Shown here: positions 35,549 to 43,985 of the stretch, in pieces | Numbering within the stretch: the stretch's first letter is position 1 | Layout of the letters: the number at the start of each line of letters is the position of its first letter | NCBI GenBank assembly: GCA_020060465.1 | Contig: JAGVAD010000012.1 | Coordinates: forward strand, 1 to 64,000 | From: Anaerolineales bacterium | Lineage (GTDB): Bacteria > Chloroflexota > Anaerolineae > Anaerolineales > UBA4823 | Length of the DNA stretch: 64,000 nucleotides | Direction: 5' to 3' | Notes under the pieces: generated by a model | What the model was told of the DNA's origin: nothing | Databases searched by the model: none | What the model saw: the letters and a program-made list of their open reading frames with translations, nothing else | Position numbers and translations under genes: made by a program

Positions 35549-36520
35549 TCAGTTACGCCAGCTCGAGGCGCGCGGATCCACATCTTCGCCAGCGCGCCCG
35601 CCGCCGGATGGGCGTTGCAGCCAGCGTTTTACGCGCTGCAAATCGCTTTCGTGTTTGAGCAAGATGCTCATGGTTGTTTCCAGAGTGGGCAGATCCAAGT
35701 TGCGCGCGTTCAAAGAAACCAGGGCTTTTGCCCAATCTATCGTCTCGCTGATACTGGGCGATTTGCGCAAATCCATCGAACGCAGGCTGTGCACTAATTC
35801 GACAGCCTGGCGCGCCAACTTGGGCGATAATTCTGGCACCTTCAGACGCACCACTGCCATCTCTTGTTCGATGGTGGGGTAGTCAATGAAGAGATACAAA
35901 CAGCGGCGTTTAAGGGCTTCGCTCAGCTCGCGTGTATTATTGCTGGTCAGCACCACTAACGGTCGGTGAACCGCCGTCAGCGTGCCCAGTTCAGGGACGC
36001 TGACCTGAAAATCGCTCAGAACCTCCAGAAGGAAAGCCTCGAATTCGGCGTCGGCGCGATCTATTTCGTCAATCAGCAACACCGTGGGCTGCTCGCTCAA
36101 AATAGCTTTCAGCAGCGGTCTTTGCAACAGGAAACGCATAGAGAAAAAGACATCTTCTTCGCCAGCCAATTTGTCCGCGGCGGCGGTCAGGTTTTCTGTT
36201 CCAGATAGCGTCTCCTGAAGTTTGTCGCGTAACAACTGCGTGTATAACAACTGCTTGGCATACTCCCATTCATAAAGAGCCTTGGTCTCATCCAGACCTT
36301 CGTAGCATTGCAGGCGAATCAGCTCTCGACCGGTTGCCAGGGCAATGGCTTTGGCAAGTTCTGTCTTGCCGACCCCGGCCGGGCCTTCGGTCAGCAGAGG
36401 CTTACCCAGCTCTTGACATAAATACATGATTGTAGCAATCTCATCGCTGGCGATGTAGAGCTGTTCCCCCAGCGCAGCTTTTAACTCGGCTGGAGAATTG
36501 AACCGACGGCTGTTATTCAT
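35549..36520 (-). CDS. MoxR-family AAA+ ATPase
   Basis: 323 aa. Walker A GPAGVGKTELAKAIA near residues 43-57, Walker B VLLIDEIDRAD, sensor-1 VVLTSNNTRELSEAL, then the arginine-rich lid. CoxD/MoxR class, the ATPase partner of the VWA protein downstream. A Gly/Arg-rich tail (GGGRAGEDVDPRAS) ends the protein. GAGGAG lies just before ATG 36520. It overlaps the stop of the small zinc protein (8 nt), so zinc protein, MoxR and VWA form one operon. Confidence 0.9.
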   Translation of the reverse strand: MNNSRRFNSPAELKAALGEQLYIASDEIATIMYLCQELGKPLLTEGPAGVGKTELAKAIALATGRELIRLQCYEGLDETKALYEWEYAKQLLYTQLLRDKLQETLSGTENLTAAADKLAGEEDVFFSMRFLLQRPLLKAILSEQPTVLLIDEIDRADAEFEAFLLEVLSDFQVSVPELGTLTAVHRPLVVLTSNNTRELSEALKRRCLYLFIDYPTIEQEMAVVRLKVPELSPKLARQAVELVHSLRSMDLRKSPSISETIDWAKALVSLNARNLDLPTLETTMSILLKHESDLQRVKRWLQRPSGGGRAGEDVDPRASSWRN

Positions 36521-36725
36521 TCGTGCTCCTCTCAGCCGCTTGGGGTTTCCAATCTGGAGCTGCGCGCAGCAGTTCCTTATGTGAAACCCGATTAACCCGC
36601 CGACAATGAGGGCAAGGGGCGTCGTAATGGCTCAAGTTTTCCGCTGTTGCCAGGTCTAAGGCTGCGTGAATGGCGGCTTTATTCAGCGCGTAAGGCTTGT
36701 GACAGTGATAGCAAAGGATTTGCAT
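36513..36725 (-). CDS. Small zinc-binding protein upstream of MoxR
   Basis: 70 aa. Two CxxC pairs, CYHC (residues 5-8) and CPHC (38-41), separated by a helix, form a treble-clef or zinc-ribbon-like site. AGGAGA lies 6 nt before ATG 36725; the frame is open further upstream to 36797 without a site. No known family. Its overlap with moxR suggests a shared function, perhaps a client adaptor. Confidence 0.75.
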   Translation of the reverse strand: MQILCYHCHKPYALNKAAIHAALDLATAENLSHYDAPCPHCRRVNRVSHKELLRAAPDWKPQAAERSTNE

Positions 36726-36804
36726 TGCAATTCTCCTGAACTGTTTCTCAATAGGTAGTGCATTCTGGCAATCCAGAACCCTGAAAGTATTATACATCGT
36801 AATT

Positions 36805-36816
36805 TGGACTAGTCCA
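36805..36816. promoter_or_regulatory. Perfect 12-bp palindrome between divergent genes
   Basis: TGGACTAGTCCA reads the same on both strands. It lies between the two -10-like boxes, where an operator controlling both genes would be expected. No regulator can be named. Confidence 0.4.
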
Positions 36817-36957
36817 GGTTATAATCCTATACGCCATCTTTTACTTCTTATTTATTAATGGAGCGATTTGATAGTCTTTCTCTTGATCGTTGGCGATTGA
36901 ATTTCAACCCAGATTAGTCATGAACAAAGTTCGCCCAAAGGGATGAAATTATTGCGC

Positions 36958-36994
36958 CGCCGAGTTCACAGAGGTCACAGAGAGACGATCGGCG
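36958..36994. repeat. Tandem TCACAGAG repeat framed by an inverted repeat
   Basis: TCACAGAG at 36966-36973 and 36975-36982 (9-bp period), inside a CGCCGA/TCGGCG stem (36958-36963 with 36989-36994). It lies 39 nt before the adenosyltransferase ATG, in its probable leader. Confidence 0.5.
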
Positions 36995-37033
36995 ATTTAG
37001 ACTGATTTAAATCCTTCACAGGAGAATGACACT

Positions 37034-37585
37034 ATGACCAGCTTCTACACTCGTAAGGGAGATGACGGCTACACCGGCAGATTAGGCGAAGGGCGTATCC
37101 CAAAATATCATCCAGTGACCGAGGCAGTGGGCGCGGTAGATGAGGCGACTGCTGCTTTGGGGATGGCGCGCGTTTCTGTCCGGGGTGAGATGCTTCCGCA
37201 GATTTTGTTGACCGTCCAGCGGGATCTATATCATCTGATGAGCGAAATATCCGCCGCGCCGGAAAACGCCGCCCGCTTCAGGAAAATTGATGCAGATCGC
37301 GTGATTTGGCTGGAAGAGCAAACCGATCTGTTCACAAACCAGGTGGAAATGCCGCGCAACTTTATCCTGCCGGGTGATTCTCCGGGCGGCGCTGCGCTGG
37401 CTTTTGCCCGCGCCGTTATCCGCCGGGCGGAGCGCCATGTAGCCCGTTTACTGCACGAAAATCAACTGGAAAATATGGATATACTGCGTTATCTTAACCG
37501 GTTGTCTTCTTTATGCTTTGTTCTGGAATTATACGAAAACCACGCCTGGGGAAAAACCGCGCCAACGCTGGCGAAGCAGGTGTGA
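37034..37585 (+). CDS. Cob(I)alamin adenosyltransferase, PduO type
   Basis: Transfers adenosine from ATP to cob(I)alamin, making the B12 coenzyme. 183 aa. Motifs: YTRKGDDGYTGRLGEGRIPK (nucleotide loop), AVGAVDEATAALGMAR, then NFILPGDSPGGAALAFARA and VIRRAERHVARL with the active-site arginines. The CAGGAG box is 8 nt before ATG 37034. It stands alone, and no B12 riboswitch is visible. B12-dependent enzymes are not in the window. Confidence 0.9.
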   Translation: MTSFYTRKGDDGYTGRLGEGRIPKYHPVTEAVGAVDEATAALGMARVSVRGEMLPQILLTVQRDLYHLMSEISAAPENAARFRKIDADRVIWLEEQTDLFTNQVEMPRNFILPGDSPGGAALAFARAVIRRAERHVARLLHENQLENMDILRYLNRLSSLCFVLELYENHAWGKTAPTLAKQV

Positions 37586-37611
37586 AGCCGCCTGTGAATT
37601 GAGAGCAATTT

Positions 37612-37636
37612 GGGGTCAGGAGAACCTCCTGACCCC
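37612..37636. terminator. Palindromic hairpin between convergent genes
   Basis: An 11-bp perfect stem (37612-37622 with 37626-37636) with a 3-nt loop, 26 nt after the adenosyltransferase stop and 30 nt before the end of the convergent DsbA-like gene. Neither strand has a U-run, so it may act as a rho-related or RNA-stabilising structure. Confidence 0.45.
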
Positions 37637-37666
37637 GTATAAGCCACCGAAATATTGTGTAAAAGG

Positions 37667-38413
37667 TCAGTTACCGGCGCTGGCCAATTGCACTGCCTGC
37701 AAGATCTGTTCGAAGGTGGGCACTTTGCCTGGCGATACATCTACCCCGTTGACGAACACACTGGGGGTACCCTGTACGCCCATCTGTGAGCCTAAGGCGA
37801 GGCTTTCATCAATCCGCGGTTGAGGGGTCTTTTGGCTATAACAGGCGTTGAATTGGTTCATATCCAGATTGAGCGATTCGGCGAAGGCGATCAAGCGCTC
37901 ATCGCTAAACTCTCCAGGCACACTTTTCTGGTTTTCAAATAGGATTTCTTTGTAATCCCAATAGCGGTTCTGTTCAGCAGCGCATTCGGCTGCCAGGGCG
38001 GCGCGGTCTGAATCCTTCGTGGAAGCATTGTCATCCAGGAAGGGGAACATGTGATGAATGTAATACACTTGTCCCGTTTCGACCAGGTTCTTGATTACAT
38101 CGGGTTCAATATTCTTGGTGTAGATCTTGCATGCGCTGCATTTGAAGTCCTCAAAAACTTCGATCTTCACTTTGGCGTCTGGATTCCCCAGTCGTGTGCC
38201 GTCGGCGGTTGTGTAGGCTTGAGGGGTGATGCGCACGAAATCGCCGCCAGGATTCATAGCCGATTGAATGGAGGGGACAATCACCAACCCAATCAATGCC
38301 ACTGCAATGAGCAGCACTGCGCCGATTACGATAATGCGTTGCTGTCGCTCTTTTCTGCGCAATTCTTCTTTACGAGCCTGACGCTTGCTCAGGCTTTCCT
38401 TTTTATCACTCAT
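37667..38413 (-). CDS. Membrane-anchored DsbA-family thiol oxidoreductase
   Basis: 248 aa. A charged N-terminal stretch with one TM (about 28-50) anchors a thioredoxin-like domain outside the membrane. Active site CSAC (in FKCSACKIYTKNI near 113), cis-Pro loop GVQGTPSVFVNG near 215. This is the Thioredoxin_4/DSBA-like family that makes or shuffles disulphides in exported proteins. GGAG lies 6 nt before ATG 38413; a TTG 12 nt earlier is less likely. It might serve the Cys-containing lipoproteins of this region, which is inference. Confidence 0.87.
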   Translation of the reverse strand: MSDKKESLSKRQARKEELRRKERQQRIIVIGAVLLIAVALIGLVIVPSIQSAMNPGGDFVRITPQAYTTADGTRLGNPDAKVKIEVFEDFKCSACKIYTKNIEPDVIKNLVETGQVYYIHHMFPFLDDNASTKDSDRAALAAECAAEQNRYWDYKEILFENQKSVPGEFSDERLIAFAESLNLDMNQFNACYSQKTPQPRIDESLALGSQMGVQGTPSVFVNGVDVSPGKVPTFEQILQAVQLASAGN

Positions 38414-38511
38414 GATTTGCTCCAAACTTATGAGGTGTTGTTAAATCATATAACGCATATAACGTGCGCCGAATTTTGCCATGATGGAGACAATTTGTCC
38501 AGGGAGATGGA

Positions 38512-39345
38512 TCAATCTCTGTTTTGTCTTTCCATCTGGTCATCTAACCAGGAAATGACATACGCCAGGACTTGATCTTTCTCTGGTTCGTTATGCGTCT
38601 CGTGATAAAACCCCTCCCAAAGCTTTAACGTGCAAGACGAATGAACGAGAGAAGCAAATTCCTGGCTGCCGCGCGGGTAGGCGATTTGATCGTGATCCCC
38701 ATGCATGAGCAACAAAGGAAGATGAAACTCATGAGCATGTTCAAAGGTATATTGAATAGCTTTCAGGGTGCTGCGCGCTAAGCCCAGGGTGGCGTGTTTC
38801 TCAACCAGTGGATCCTTGATATAAGCCTTAACGACCTCTGGATCGCGGCTGAGCTGATCGGGGTCCAGACCGGTGGGAATGCTTAGCTTTGGCAAGATGG
38901 GGGACAGCCATTTGGTGAGCATTATCTTGAATTTTTGTTCCTCCAGAGCCGTGCGCAACCCGGCGCTGGCAGCAATCACCCCAGCCAAAACCGGTTTACG
39001 ACTTAAGGTGTAATACAAAACCAGGATGCCGCCCAGACTGTGACCGTATAAAAAGCGCGGCTTTCCCGCATATCTTTGCGCGGCTTCTTGCAGCAGGCAA
39101 TCCAGACTCTCCAAATAGATAGAGCTGGAGGGGATATGTCCGCGCAATCCGCCAGAACGCCCGTGCCCGTGGTGGTCAAATGCCAACACGGCATAACCAG
39201 CCTGGTTGAGCGCGGCAGCTACATGGGCATAACGGCTGCTGTGTTCATTCAGACCATGAACCAGGCAGACCACGGCTTTGGGTTCTGCGTCTGGTTGCCA
39301 CCCTTGCGCGTAAAGCTCAACGCCGTCCTCTAAACGCCAGCGCAT
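38512..39345 (-). CDS. Alpha/beta hydrolase, monoacylglycerol-lipase-like
   Basis: 277 aa. Nucleophile elbow GHSLGG (near residue 112), oxyanion region LVHGLNEHSSRYAHVAAAL, catalytic Asp in HGDHDQIAYP near 228, catalytic His in YHETHNEP near 257. The layout is that of monoglyceride lipases/lysophospholipases. No signal peptide. No ribosome site before ATG 39345. The stop lies 41 nt before the GNAT gene's neighbour. The substrate may be monoacylglycerol or a small ester. Confidence 0.88.
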   Translation of the reverse strand: MRWRLEDGVELYAQGWQPDAEPKAVVCLVHGLNEHSSRYAHVAAALNQAGYAVLAFDHHGHGRSGGLRGHIPSSSIYLESLDCLLQEAAQRYAGKPRFLYGHSLGGILVLYYTLSRKPVLAGVIAASAGLRTALEEQKFKIMLTKWLSPILPKLSIPTGLDPDQLSRDPEVVKAYIKDPLVEKHATLGLARSTLKAIQYTFEHAHEFHLPLLLMHGDHDQIAYPRGSQEFASLVHSSCTLKLWEGFYHETHNEPEKDQVLAYVISWLDDQMERQNRD

Positions 39346-39386
39346 TTCAAAATGGTTTATGATGATATTGCCCTGCTTTTTGCGAT

Positions 39387-40250
39387 TCAGTTGTTCAGAT
39401 CGAATTGAAAGACCGGGTATTCCTCGCCGGTCATTTCGAACCCAAAGCGTTGATAGAGCGCCAATGACATATGGTTGTTCTTTTGCGTATTGACTGTAAC
39501 TGTACGCGCCCCACGGCGCACAAATTGGGTCAGAACATCGTTGAGCAGACTCCGGCCTATACCTCTCCCCTGAAACTTTGGCTCGACCGCCAGGCGCGCC
39601 AGATGTCCGCCTACGGGTGTCGAAGTGCTGATCTGATAACCCGCTAGGCTGCCATCTGATTCTGCTACAGTGGCGATGGCGGCTTGCCTGAAGGCTAATT
39701 CAAGATAGGCATGCGAATTTTGCCAGATAGGCGGAAAAGCTGCCTCGTCTATCTTCTGCACCTCGGTCAGATCGTCCAGAGTCATAGGTCGAATATTTAC
39801 AGCCGGCGTTGTTTGGATGGCATACGAACGGTCACTTTCCCATGAAAGCATGACAATGCTATGCGTCTGTTCAAAGCCGCCACTGGCAAGCAAGCTGCTG
39901 AACCAATTTTGCATTGGAATTGCTGCCGCCCAGCGTGCGCGATGAAAATTAATCAACTCTGCCAACGCTTCTTCCCACAGATTCTGCCAGGCAGGTTGCA
40001 ACGAGGCGTGCGACGATGCGGCAAACAACCGTATCCAGGCAACCTGCGGCGGGTCAGGTGGGCAAGCCAGAGCGCCCGTGATGGCGTTGTTCTGTTCCAT
40101 CACCAAAAAGGGTTCATTCCCAAACCAATCCAGCGGCGGCCGATAATCCAGGTGGCGATGAACATAGGTTTCGAAGTGAATCAGGTTGGCAAGTTTTTGC
40201 AGATCTTTGGCGGTCGCCTGGCGTACTTTGGGTCTCGTCTGAAGCAACAT
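39387..40250 (-). CDS. GNAT N-acetyltransferase, two-domain
   Basis: 287 aa. The C-terminal half holds a clear GNAT acetyl-CoA site: LARLAVEPKFQGRGIGRSLL, then VNTQKNNHMSLALYQRFGF. The N-terminal half looks like a second, degenerate GNAT unit (VRQATAKDLQKLANL, a FLVMEQNNAITGALA strand) lacking the Q/RxxGxG loop. Acceptor unknown. No ribosome site before ATG 40250. It lies between the lipase and the TPR gene, all on the minus strand. Confidence 0.82.
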   Translation of the reverse strand: MLLQTRPKVRQATAKDLQKLANLIHFETYVHRHLDYRPPLDWFGNEPFLVMEQNNAITGALACPPDPPQVAWIRLFAASSHASLQPAWQNLWEEALAELINFHRARWAAAIPMQNWFSSLLASGGFEQTHSIVMLSWESDRSYAIQTTPAVNIRPMTLDDLTEVQKIDEAAFPPIWQNSHAYLELAFRQAAIATVAESDGSLAGYQISTSTPVGGHLARLAVEPKFQGRGIGRSLLNDVLTQFVRRGARTVTVNTQKNNHMSLALYQRFGFEMTGEEYPVFQFDLNN

Positions 40251-40272
40251 GTGGTTTTTTACCGATAACTGT

Positions 40273-40824
40273 TCAGATTCTTCTACGCGTGATCATTTCT
40301 ATGGGGATATTCAACAATCTCTTGAGGAAAGATTGCTTTGGCGTTGGCCGTCGCACCCCTTCTAAACCGGCTTGCATGGTAGCCAAAGCCTGCAATTGAC
40401 GCCCGATGTTAAACTGGAGCATGGAGAGAGATTGCATGGTTTGGGCGCGTAACTGATCTTCCCCAGCTTGTTGTAAGATATCCGCCGATAGCTGGTAACC
40501 CTGGATGGCTTCCTCGTAACGTTCCAAAGCCTCTAACGCAGCAGCGCGGTTGCTCAGCGCCATGCCCTGGCGACGCAGATCTCCAGCCTGAGCGAAGATT
40601 TCCGCTGTGCCTTCCACTGCCGCCAGCGCGCTTGCGCCTTCACCAGCCTTCAAGTAGGCGACGCTGCAATTATTCGCCATTTCCGCTGCCGTCAGCGAAT
40701 CGCCGGCAGCCTGGTAAGCCACTCGAGCAGCCTCGAATGTGTGCGCTGCGTTCAGAAAATCGCCGCGTTGGTATGCGGCTTTGCCTTCTTGTGCTAACTT
40801 TTCAGGAGATGCAGCCTGAGCCAT
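40273..40824 (-). CDS. TPR-repeat protein coupled to the XRE regulator
   Basis: 183 aa of tetratricopeptide-like helices: AYQRGDFLNAAHTFEAARVAY, ADSLTAAEMANNCSVAYLK-type repeats, and EALERYEEAIQGYQLSADIL. About four repeats, then a C-terminal basic tail. Its ATG (40824) overlaps the stop of the XRE gene by one base (TGATG), so the two are translationally coupled. An earlier in-frame start exists but lies inside the XRE gene. It likely acts as a partner or effector of that regulator. Confidence 0.8.
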   Translation of the reverse strand: MAQAASPEKLAQEGKAAYQRGDFLNAAHTFEAARVAYQAAGDSLTAAEMANNCSVAYLKAGEGASALAAVEGTAEIFAQAGDLRRQGMALSNRAAALEALERYEEAIQGYQLSADILQQAGEDQLRAQTMQSLSMLQFNIGRQLQALATMQAGLEGVRRPTPKQSFLKRLLNIPIEMITRRRI

Positions 40825-41504
40825 CAGTAGGTGATCTCCAGCAATCCTTCTGCCACTGCGCGCAGCCGCTCCACGGACATATCGCTGAGCCGTTTCGCCA
40901 GATCCAGGTAAGGGCGATGAGAGGGGTTGCTGACGAAGACCTGGATATCTAACGGCAATTCCAGGAAATTTTTCAGGGCGCGTTGTCGCTGGTTCCATTC
41001 ACCAACCGGCCCGTGCTTGTCCTGAAATTCGCGGATCGAACGCTGCAAGATTGCGCACAGTTCTTCCAATTCCGGCAAGGGCGCTGCTTCCTGCCCCAGT
41101 TCGTACGCTTGTAAGCGCTCTACATCTATTTGCGCCTTTTCTGCCAAATCTTCCAACGAAAGCCCCATCTCTTGTCGCGCCTGCCGCAGCAGGACGCCAA
41201 TCATGCGGTGGCGCAGGCGCAACAGTTGTTCAACTTGAACAAGGGGTTGATGATGATCCGGGGCGACGCGGGTTTCTGGCTGCCAGAAATGATCCAGAGG
41301 CGTATCCAGGCTGTAGGCCAGGGCCTCCAGCTCCGGCAGCGAGATCATTTGCTCGCCCGTTTCGTAGGCTTCGAGTTGTTCGGCGGTTGCGCCGATTGCC
41401 TGGGCGCATTCCTGGAGGGAAAGATTTCGCGCCTGGCGCGCCTCGCGGATCAGCGCCCCAATCGTTTTTGCCCGCAGCATCAGGTCGTCAGGGTTCTTGG
41501 CCAT
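40824..41504 (-). CDS. Double helix-turn-helix XRE-type regulator
   Basis: 226 aa with two XRE HTH domains. First: LIREARQARNLSLQECAQAI with AYETGEQMISLPELEALA. Second: LLRQARQEMGLSLEDLAEKA with AYELGQEAAPLPELEELC. A C-terminal 60-residue part (FLELPLDIQVFVSNPSHRPYL) may be a ligand or interaction domain. Two HTH on one chain can bind a repeated operator as a monomer. AAGGAAAAG box before the ATG. TATAAT at 41564-41569 could be its promoter. The downstream TPR gene is coupled by a 1-nt overlap. Confidence 0.85.
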   Translation of the reverse strand: MAKNPDDLMLRAKTIGALIREARQARNLSLQECAQAIGATAEQLEAYETGEQMISLPELEALAYSLDTPLDHFWQPETRVAPDHHQPLVQVEQLLRLRHRMIGVLLRQARQEMGLSLEDLAEKAQIDVERLQAYELGQEAAPLPELEELCAILQRSIREFQDKHGPVGEWNQRQRALKNFLELPLDIQVFVSNPSHRPYLDLAKRLSDMSVERLRAVAEGLLEITY

Positions 41505-41563
41505 AGGCTTTTCCTTGTGTTTGGAAGTGATTACTCCAGGATGTCATCGCTTCAGGAAGATAA

Positions 41564-41569
41564 ATTATA
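41564..41569 (-). promoter_or_regulatory. -10 box for the XRE-TPR pair
   Basis: Minus-strand TATAAT 59 nt before the XRE gene's ATG. The -35 would fall inside the upstream CpaF gene and is not clear. Confidence 0.3.
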
Positions 41570-41573
41570 CCTC

Positions 41574-42920
41574 TTATCTGGTGCGGCTTGAGCGGCGACC
41601 TTGCGCAAGCATTTCAGCCACATTCACGCCGAAGACTTCGGGACGCAGCTTGAATCCGGCGGCTTCCAGTCGAGTGGAGAACAGAGGTCGGATGCCGGTG
41701 GGTTTAAGCTCGCCCAACACTTTTCCTTCGGTGCTGACGCCGGTCTGTTCGAATTTGAAAATGTCGGTTAAGACAATCGTGTCGCCCTCCATACCGGCCA
41801 GTTCGGTGATCTGAGTGACCTTGCGAGTTCCGTCGCGCAGACGGGTTTGTTGCACAATGACATCTACCGCCGAAGCGATTTGCTCACGCACCACGCGGAT
41901 GGGCAGTTCGATTCCGGCCATCAGGCTCATGGTTTCCAGGCGAGAAATGGCATCGCGCGGGGTGTTCGCATGTAACGTAGTCAGCGAGCCGTCGTGACCG
42001 GTGTTCATGGCTTGAAGCATATCGAGCGCCTCGCCTCCGCGCACTTCGCCGACGACGATGCGCTCTGGGCGCATGCGCAATGCGTTGCGTACTAAATCGC
42101 GGATGGTCACCCCGCCGCTGCCGTCTGCTCTGGGGGGCTGCGCCTCTAAGCGAACAACATGCTCTTGTTGTAGTTGGAGCTCAGCCGCGTCTTCGATGGT
42201 AACAATTCTCTCGTCGGCGGGGATAAAGCTGGACAGTATGTTGAGTAAGGTGGTCTTACCAGAGCCTGTGCCCCCGGAAATGATAATGTTCAAGCGGGAG
42301 ACCACGCAGGCTTGCAAGAACTCTGCCATGCCCTCCGTCAGCGAATTTAGTTCCACCAACTGCTTGATCGTCAGTCGTTCTTTCTTGAACTTTCGAATAG
42401 TGATGGAAGGCCCATCAATGGCTGCCGGGGGGATCACCGCGTTCACGCGTGAACCATCCGGCAGGCGAGCATCCACCATGGGGTGATCTGCATCAATGCG
42501 CCGTCCCAACGGGCTGACGATGCGCTCAATCACTCGCACGACATGATCGTTGTTTTCGAAAACAATGTCGGTTTTAATCACTTTCCCCTTGTGTTCCACA
42601 TAAACGTTCTTGGGCCCATTGACCATAATTTCGTCAATTTCGGGGTCATCCAGCAAGGGTTGTATCGGGCCATAGCCGGCCAATTCGTCCAACACTTCGC
42701 GGAATAGTTTCTCGCGTGTATCCTCAGGCAGTTGGAGGCCGGTGCGGGTATAGATTTGCGCCAGACTCTGCAACGCCATCTGGCGGCGTTGATCGGGAAG
42801 GTATTTGTCGGTTTCGAATCCCTTCTGCAAGGCGCTGATCAGAAAATTTCTGACTTTAGCCAGATCTACCACTTGCCCGCGGGGGGCTGGCTGTAAGGGA
42901 GGGCGAGTGGGGAGGCTCAA
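41574..42920 (-). CDS. CpaF-type secretion ATPase (Tad pilus)
   Basis: 448 aa. A helical N-terminal domain (about 25-120) with DELAGYGPIQPLLDDPEIDEIM, then Walker A ISGGTGSGKTTLLNIL, Asp box IEDAAELQL, Walker B MRPERIVVGEVRGGEA, His box TTLHANTPRDAI. This is the CpaF/TadA subgroup that powers Tad/Flp pilus or related secretion. The start is TTG 42920 with GGAGGTG 4 nt upstream, overlapping the previous stop TGA (TTGA); no in-frame ATG lies nearby. TadB/C, pilin and secretin genes are absent from the window, so the rest of the machine is elsewhere. Confidence 0.92.
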   Translation of the reverse strand: MSLPTRPPLQPAPRGQVVDLAKVRNFLISALQKGFETDKYLPDQRRQMALQSLAQIYTRTGLQLPEDTREKLFREVLDELAGYGPIQPLLDDPEIDEIMVNGPKNVYVEHKGKVIKTDIVFENNDHVVRVIERIVSPLGRRIDADHPMVDARLPDGSRVNAVIPPAAIDGPSITIRKFKKERLTIKQLVELNSLTEGMAEFLQACVVSRLNIIISGGTGSGKTTLLNILSSFIPADERIVTIEDAAELQLQQEHVVRLEAQPPRADGSGGVTIRDLVRNALRMRPERIVVGEVRGGEALDMLQAMNTGHDGSLTTLHANTPRDAISRLETMSLMAGIELPIRVVREQIASAVDVIVQQTRLRDGTRKVTQITELAGMEGDTIVLTDIFKFEQTGVSTEGKVLGELKPTGIRPLFSTRLEAAGFKLRPEVFGVNVAEMLAQGRRSSRTR

Positions 42921-43237
42921 GCTTCACCTCCACGGGATTTCTTCTTCATGCCAGGCTGCACGATCTGATCTTGAGGCAGCAGCCAGACGATATATTCGCG
43001 ATGGACAGCCATGAAATCGCAACGATAAATCTCTTCATTGGCGGCGTTGTAGATAATAGCCTCAGTGACTGCAAAAAATGTTTCAGATTGATTGATTTCG
43101 TCCTTCAAGCGCTGCCCCGGTCGGACGTGGATGTTCCCGTGGATTTGATGGGTTGGCGTTTGGATGATGACCGGAACAGCTTCTTTTGAAACGATCTCAG
43201 TAAAAAATTTGCCTTTTTCGTCGAATCGGATGCTCAT
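42917..43237 (-). CDS. Small protein of unknown function ahead of cpaF
   Basis: 106 aa, cytoplasmic, beta-rich: VPVIIQTPTHQIHGNIHVRPGQRLKDEINQ, then FFAVTEAIIYN. The pattern fits a small family in Chloroflexota that I recall as DUF6812, with no known function; that assignment is from memory. ATG 43237 has GAGG 9 nt upstream. It overlaps cpaF by 4 nt, so it should be made with it. A basic tail (PGMKKKSRGGEA) ends the protein. Confidence 0.75.
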   Translation of the reverse strand: MSIRFDEKGKFFTEIVSKEAVPVIIQTPTHQIHGNIHVRPGQRLKDEINQSETFFAVTEAIIYNAANEEIYRCDFMAVHREYIVWLLPQDQIVQPGMKKKSRGGEA

Positions 43238-43265
43238 AATCACATTCCTCGCAGGTAACTTCTGG

Positions 43266-43952
43266 CTAAAGCGGGGGCATGGTATAGCCCAGCCCAGAGC
43301 GCGTGAGGATGTGCTGGGGGTTCTTCACATCGTGTTCCAGTTTTTGGCGCAAGCGCGAGATGCTCACCCACAAAATTTCCTTGTCGTCGCGATATTCTGG
43401 CCCCCACACATCGGTGAGCAGTTGTTCGGAGGTCAAGACTGCGCCGACATTGTGCGCAAACTGCAACAGCAAACGATATTCTGTGGCTGATAGATAGACG
43501 ATCTTGTCGTCCTTGAACACTTCTGCGCGGGCAAAATCAATGCGCAGGTTACCGTGATGAAACACAGATTGTTGAAAGGCGCTGCCCGAAGATTGGGCGC
43601 GCCGTAAAACCGCTCTCACCCGCGCCAGGAGCTCGGTTGCCGAGAAGGGTTTAACGATGTAGTCGTCTGCGCCCAGATCCAGTCCACGCACACGGTCGTG
43701 CTCGCTGCCGCGCGCTGTGACGATAATGATGGGGACACTGGAAAACTCTCGAATTCGTTCGCAGGCGGCAAAGCCATCCAAAACAGGCATCATGACATCG
43801 AGCAGCACCAGGTCTGGATGCCTTTCCACCACCAGGTCAACCGCCTCCTGTCCATTGGTGGCTTTCAGCACCTGAAAACCTTCTGTGATGAGGTTGGCTT
43901 CCATCAGTCGCAGATAACGGGGTTCATCGTCAACAATCAGGATTGTGCTCAT
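43266..43952 (-). CDS. OmpR/PhoB-type response regulator
   Basis: 228 aa. Receiver 1-120: DDE acidic pocket, acceptor Asp in VLLDVMMPVLDG, Lys in YIVKPFSATELLARVRAVL. Winged-helix DNA-binding domain 130-228: LSATEYRLLLQFAHNVGAVLT, then WVSISRLRQKLEHD. GGAGG lies 5 nt before the ATG. The adjacent upstream gene is a GAF histidine kinase, its likely partner (33 nt gap). Target genes are unknown; cpaF and its small neighbour follow downstream. Confidence 0.92.
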   Translation of the reverse strand: MSTILIVDDEPRYLRLMEANLITEGFQVLKATNGQEAVDLVVERHPDLVLLDVMMPVLDGFAACERIREFSSVPIIIVTARGSEHDRVRGLDLGADDYIVKPFSATELLARVRAVLRRAQSSGSAFQQSVFHHGNLRIDFARAEVFKDDKIVYLSATEYRLLLQFAHNVGAVLTSEQLLTDVWGPEYRDDKEILWVSISRLRQKLEHDVKNPQHILTRSGLGYTMPPL

Positions 43953-43985
43953 ATCCGCCTCCTTACAAAGAGAACAGGGCTTGCA

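Larger units (their letters stand above)
36726..37033. other. 308-bp divergent intergenic region (zinc protein / cobalamin adenosyltransferase)
   Basis: It contains a perfect 12-bp palindrome (36805-36816), minus-strand TATAAT (36789-36794) and plus-strand TATAAT (36820-36825) boxes without properly spaced -35 elements, and a hairpin-framed tandem repeat of TCACAGAG (36958-36994). I looked for a cobalamin riboswitch in front of the adenosyltransferase and did not find one. Confidence 0.6.

Noticed and set aside
36804-36825. TTGGAC ... TATAAT as a plus-strand promoter
   Set aside because: The spacer is only 10 nt, too short for a sigma-70 promoter.
36826-37033. Possible cobalamin riboswitch upstream of the adenosyltransferase
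   Set aside because: No B12 box or matching long-range helices were found; only a small hairpin with repeats.
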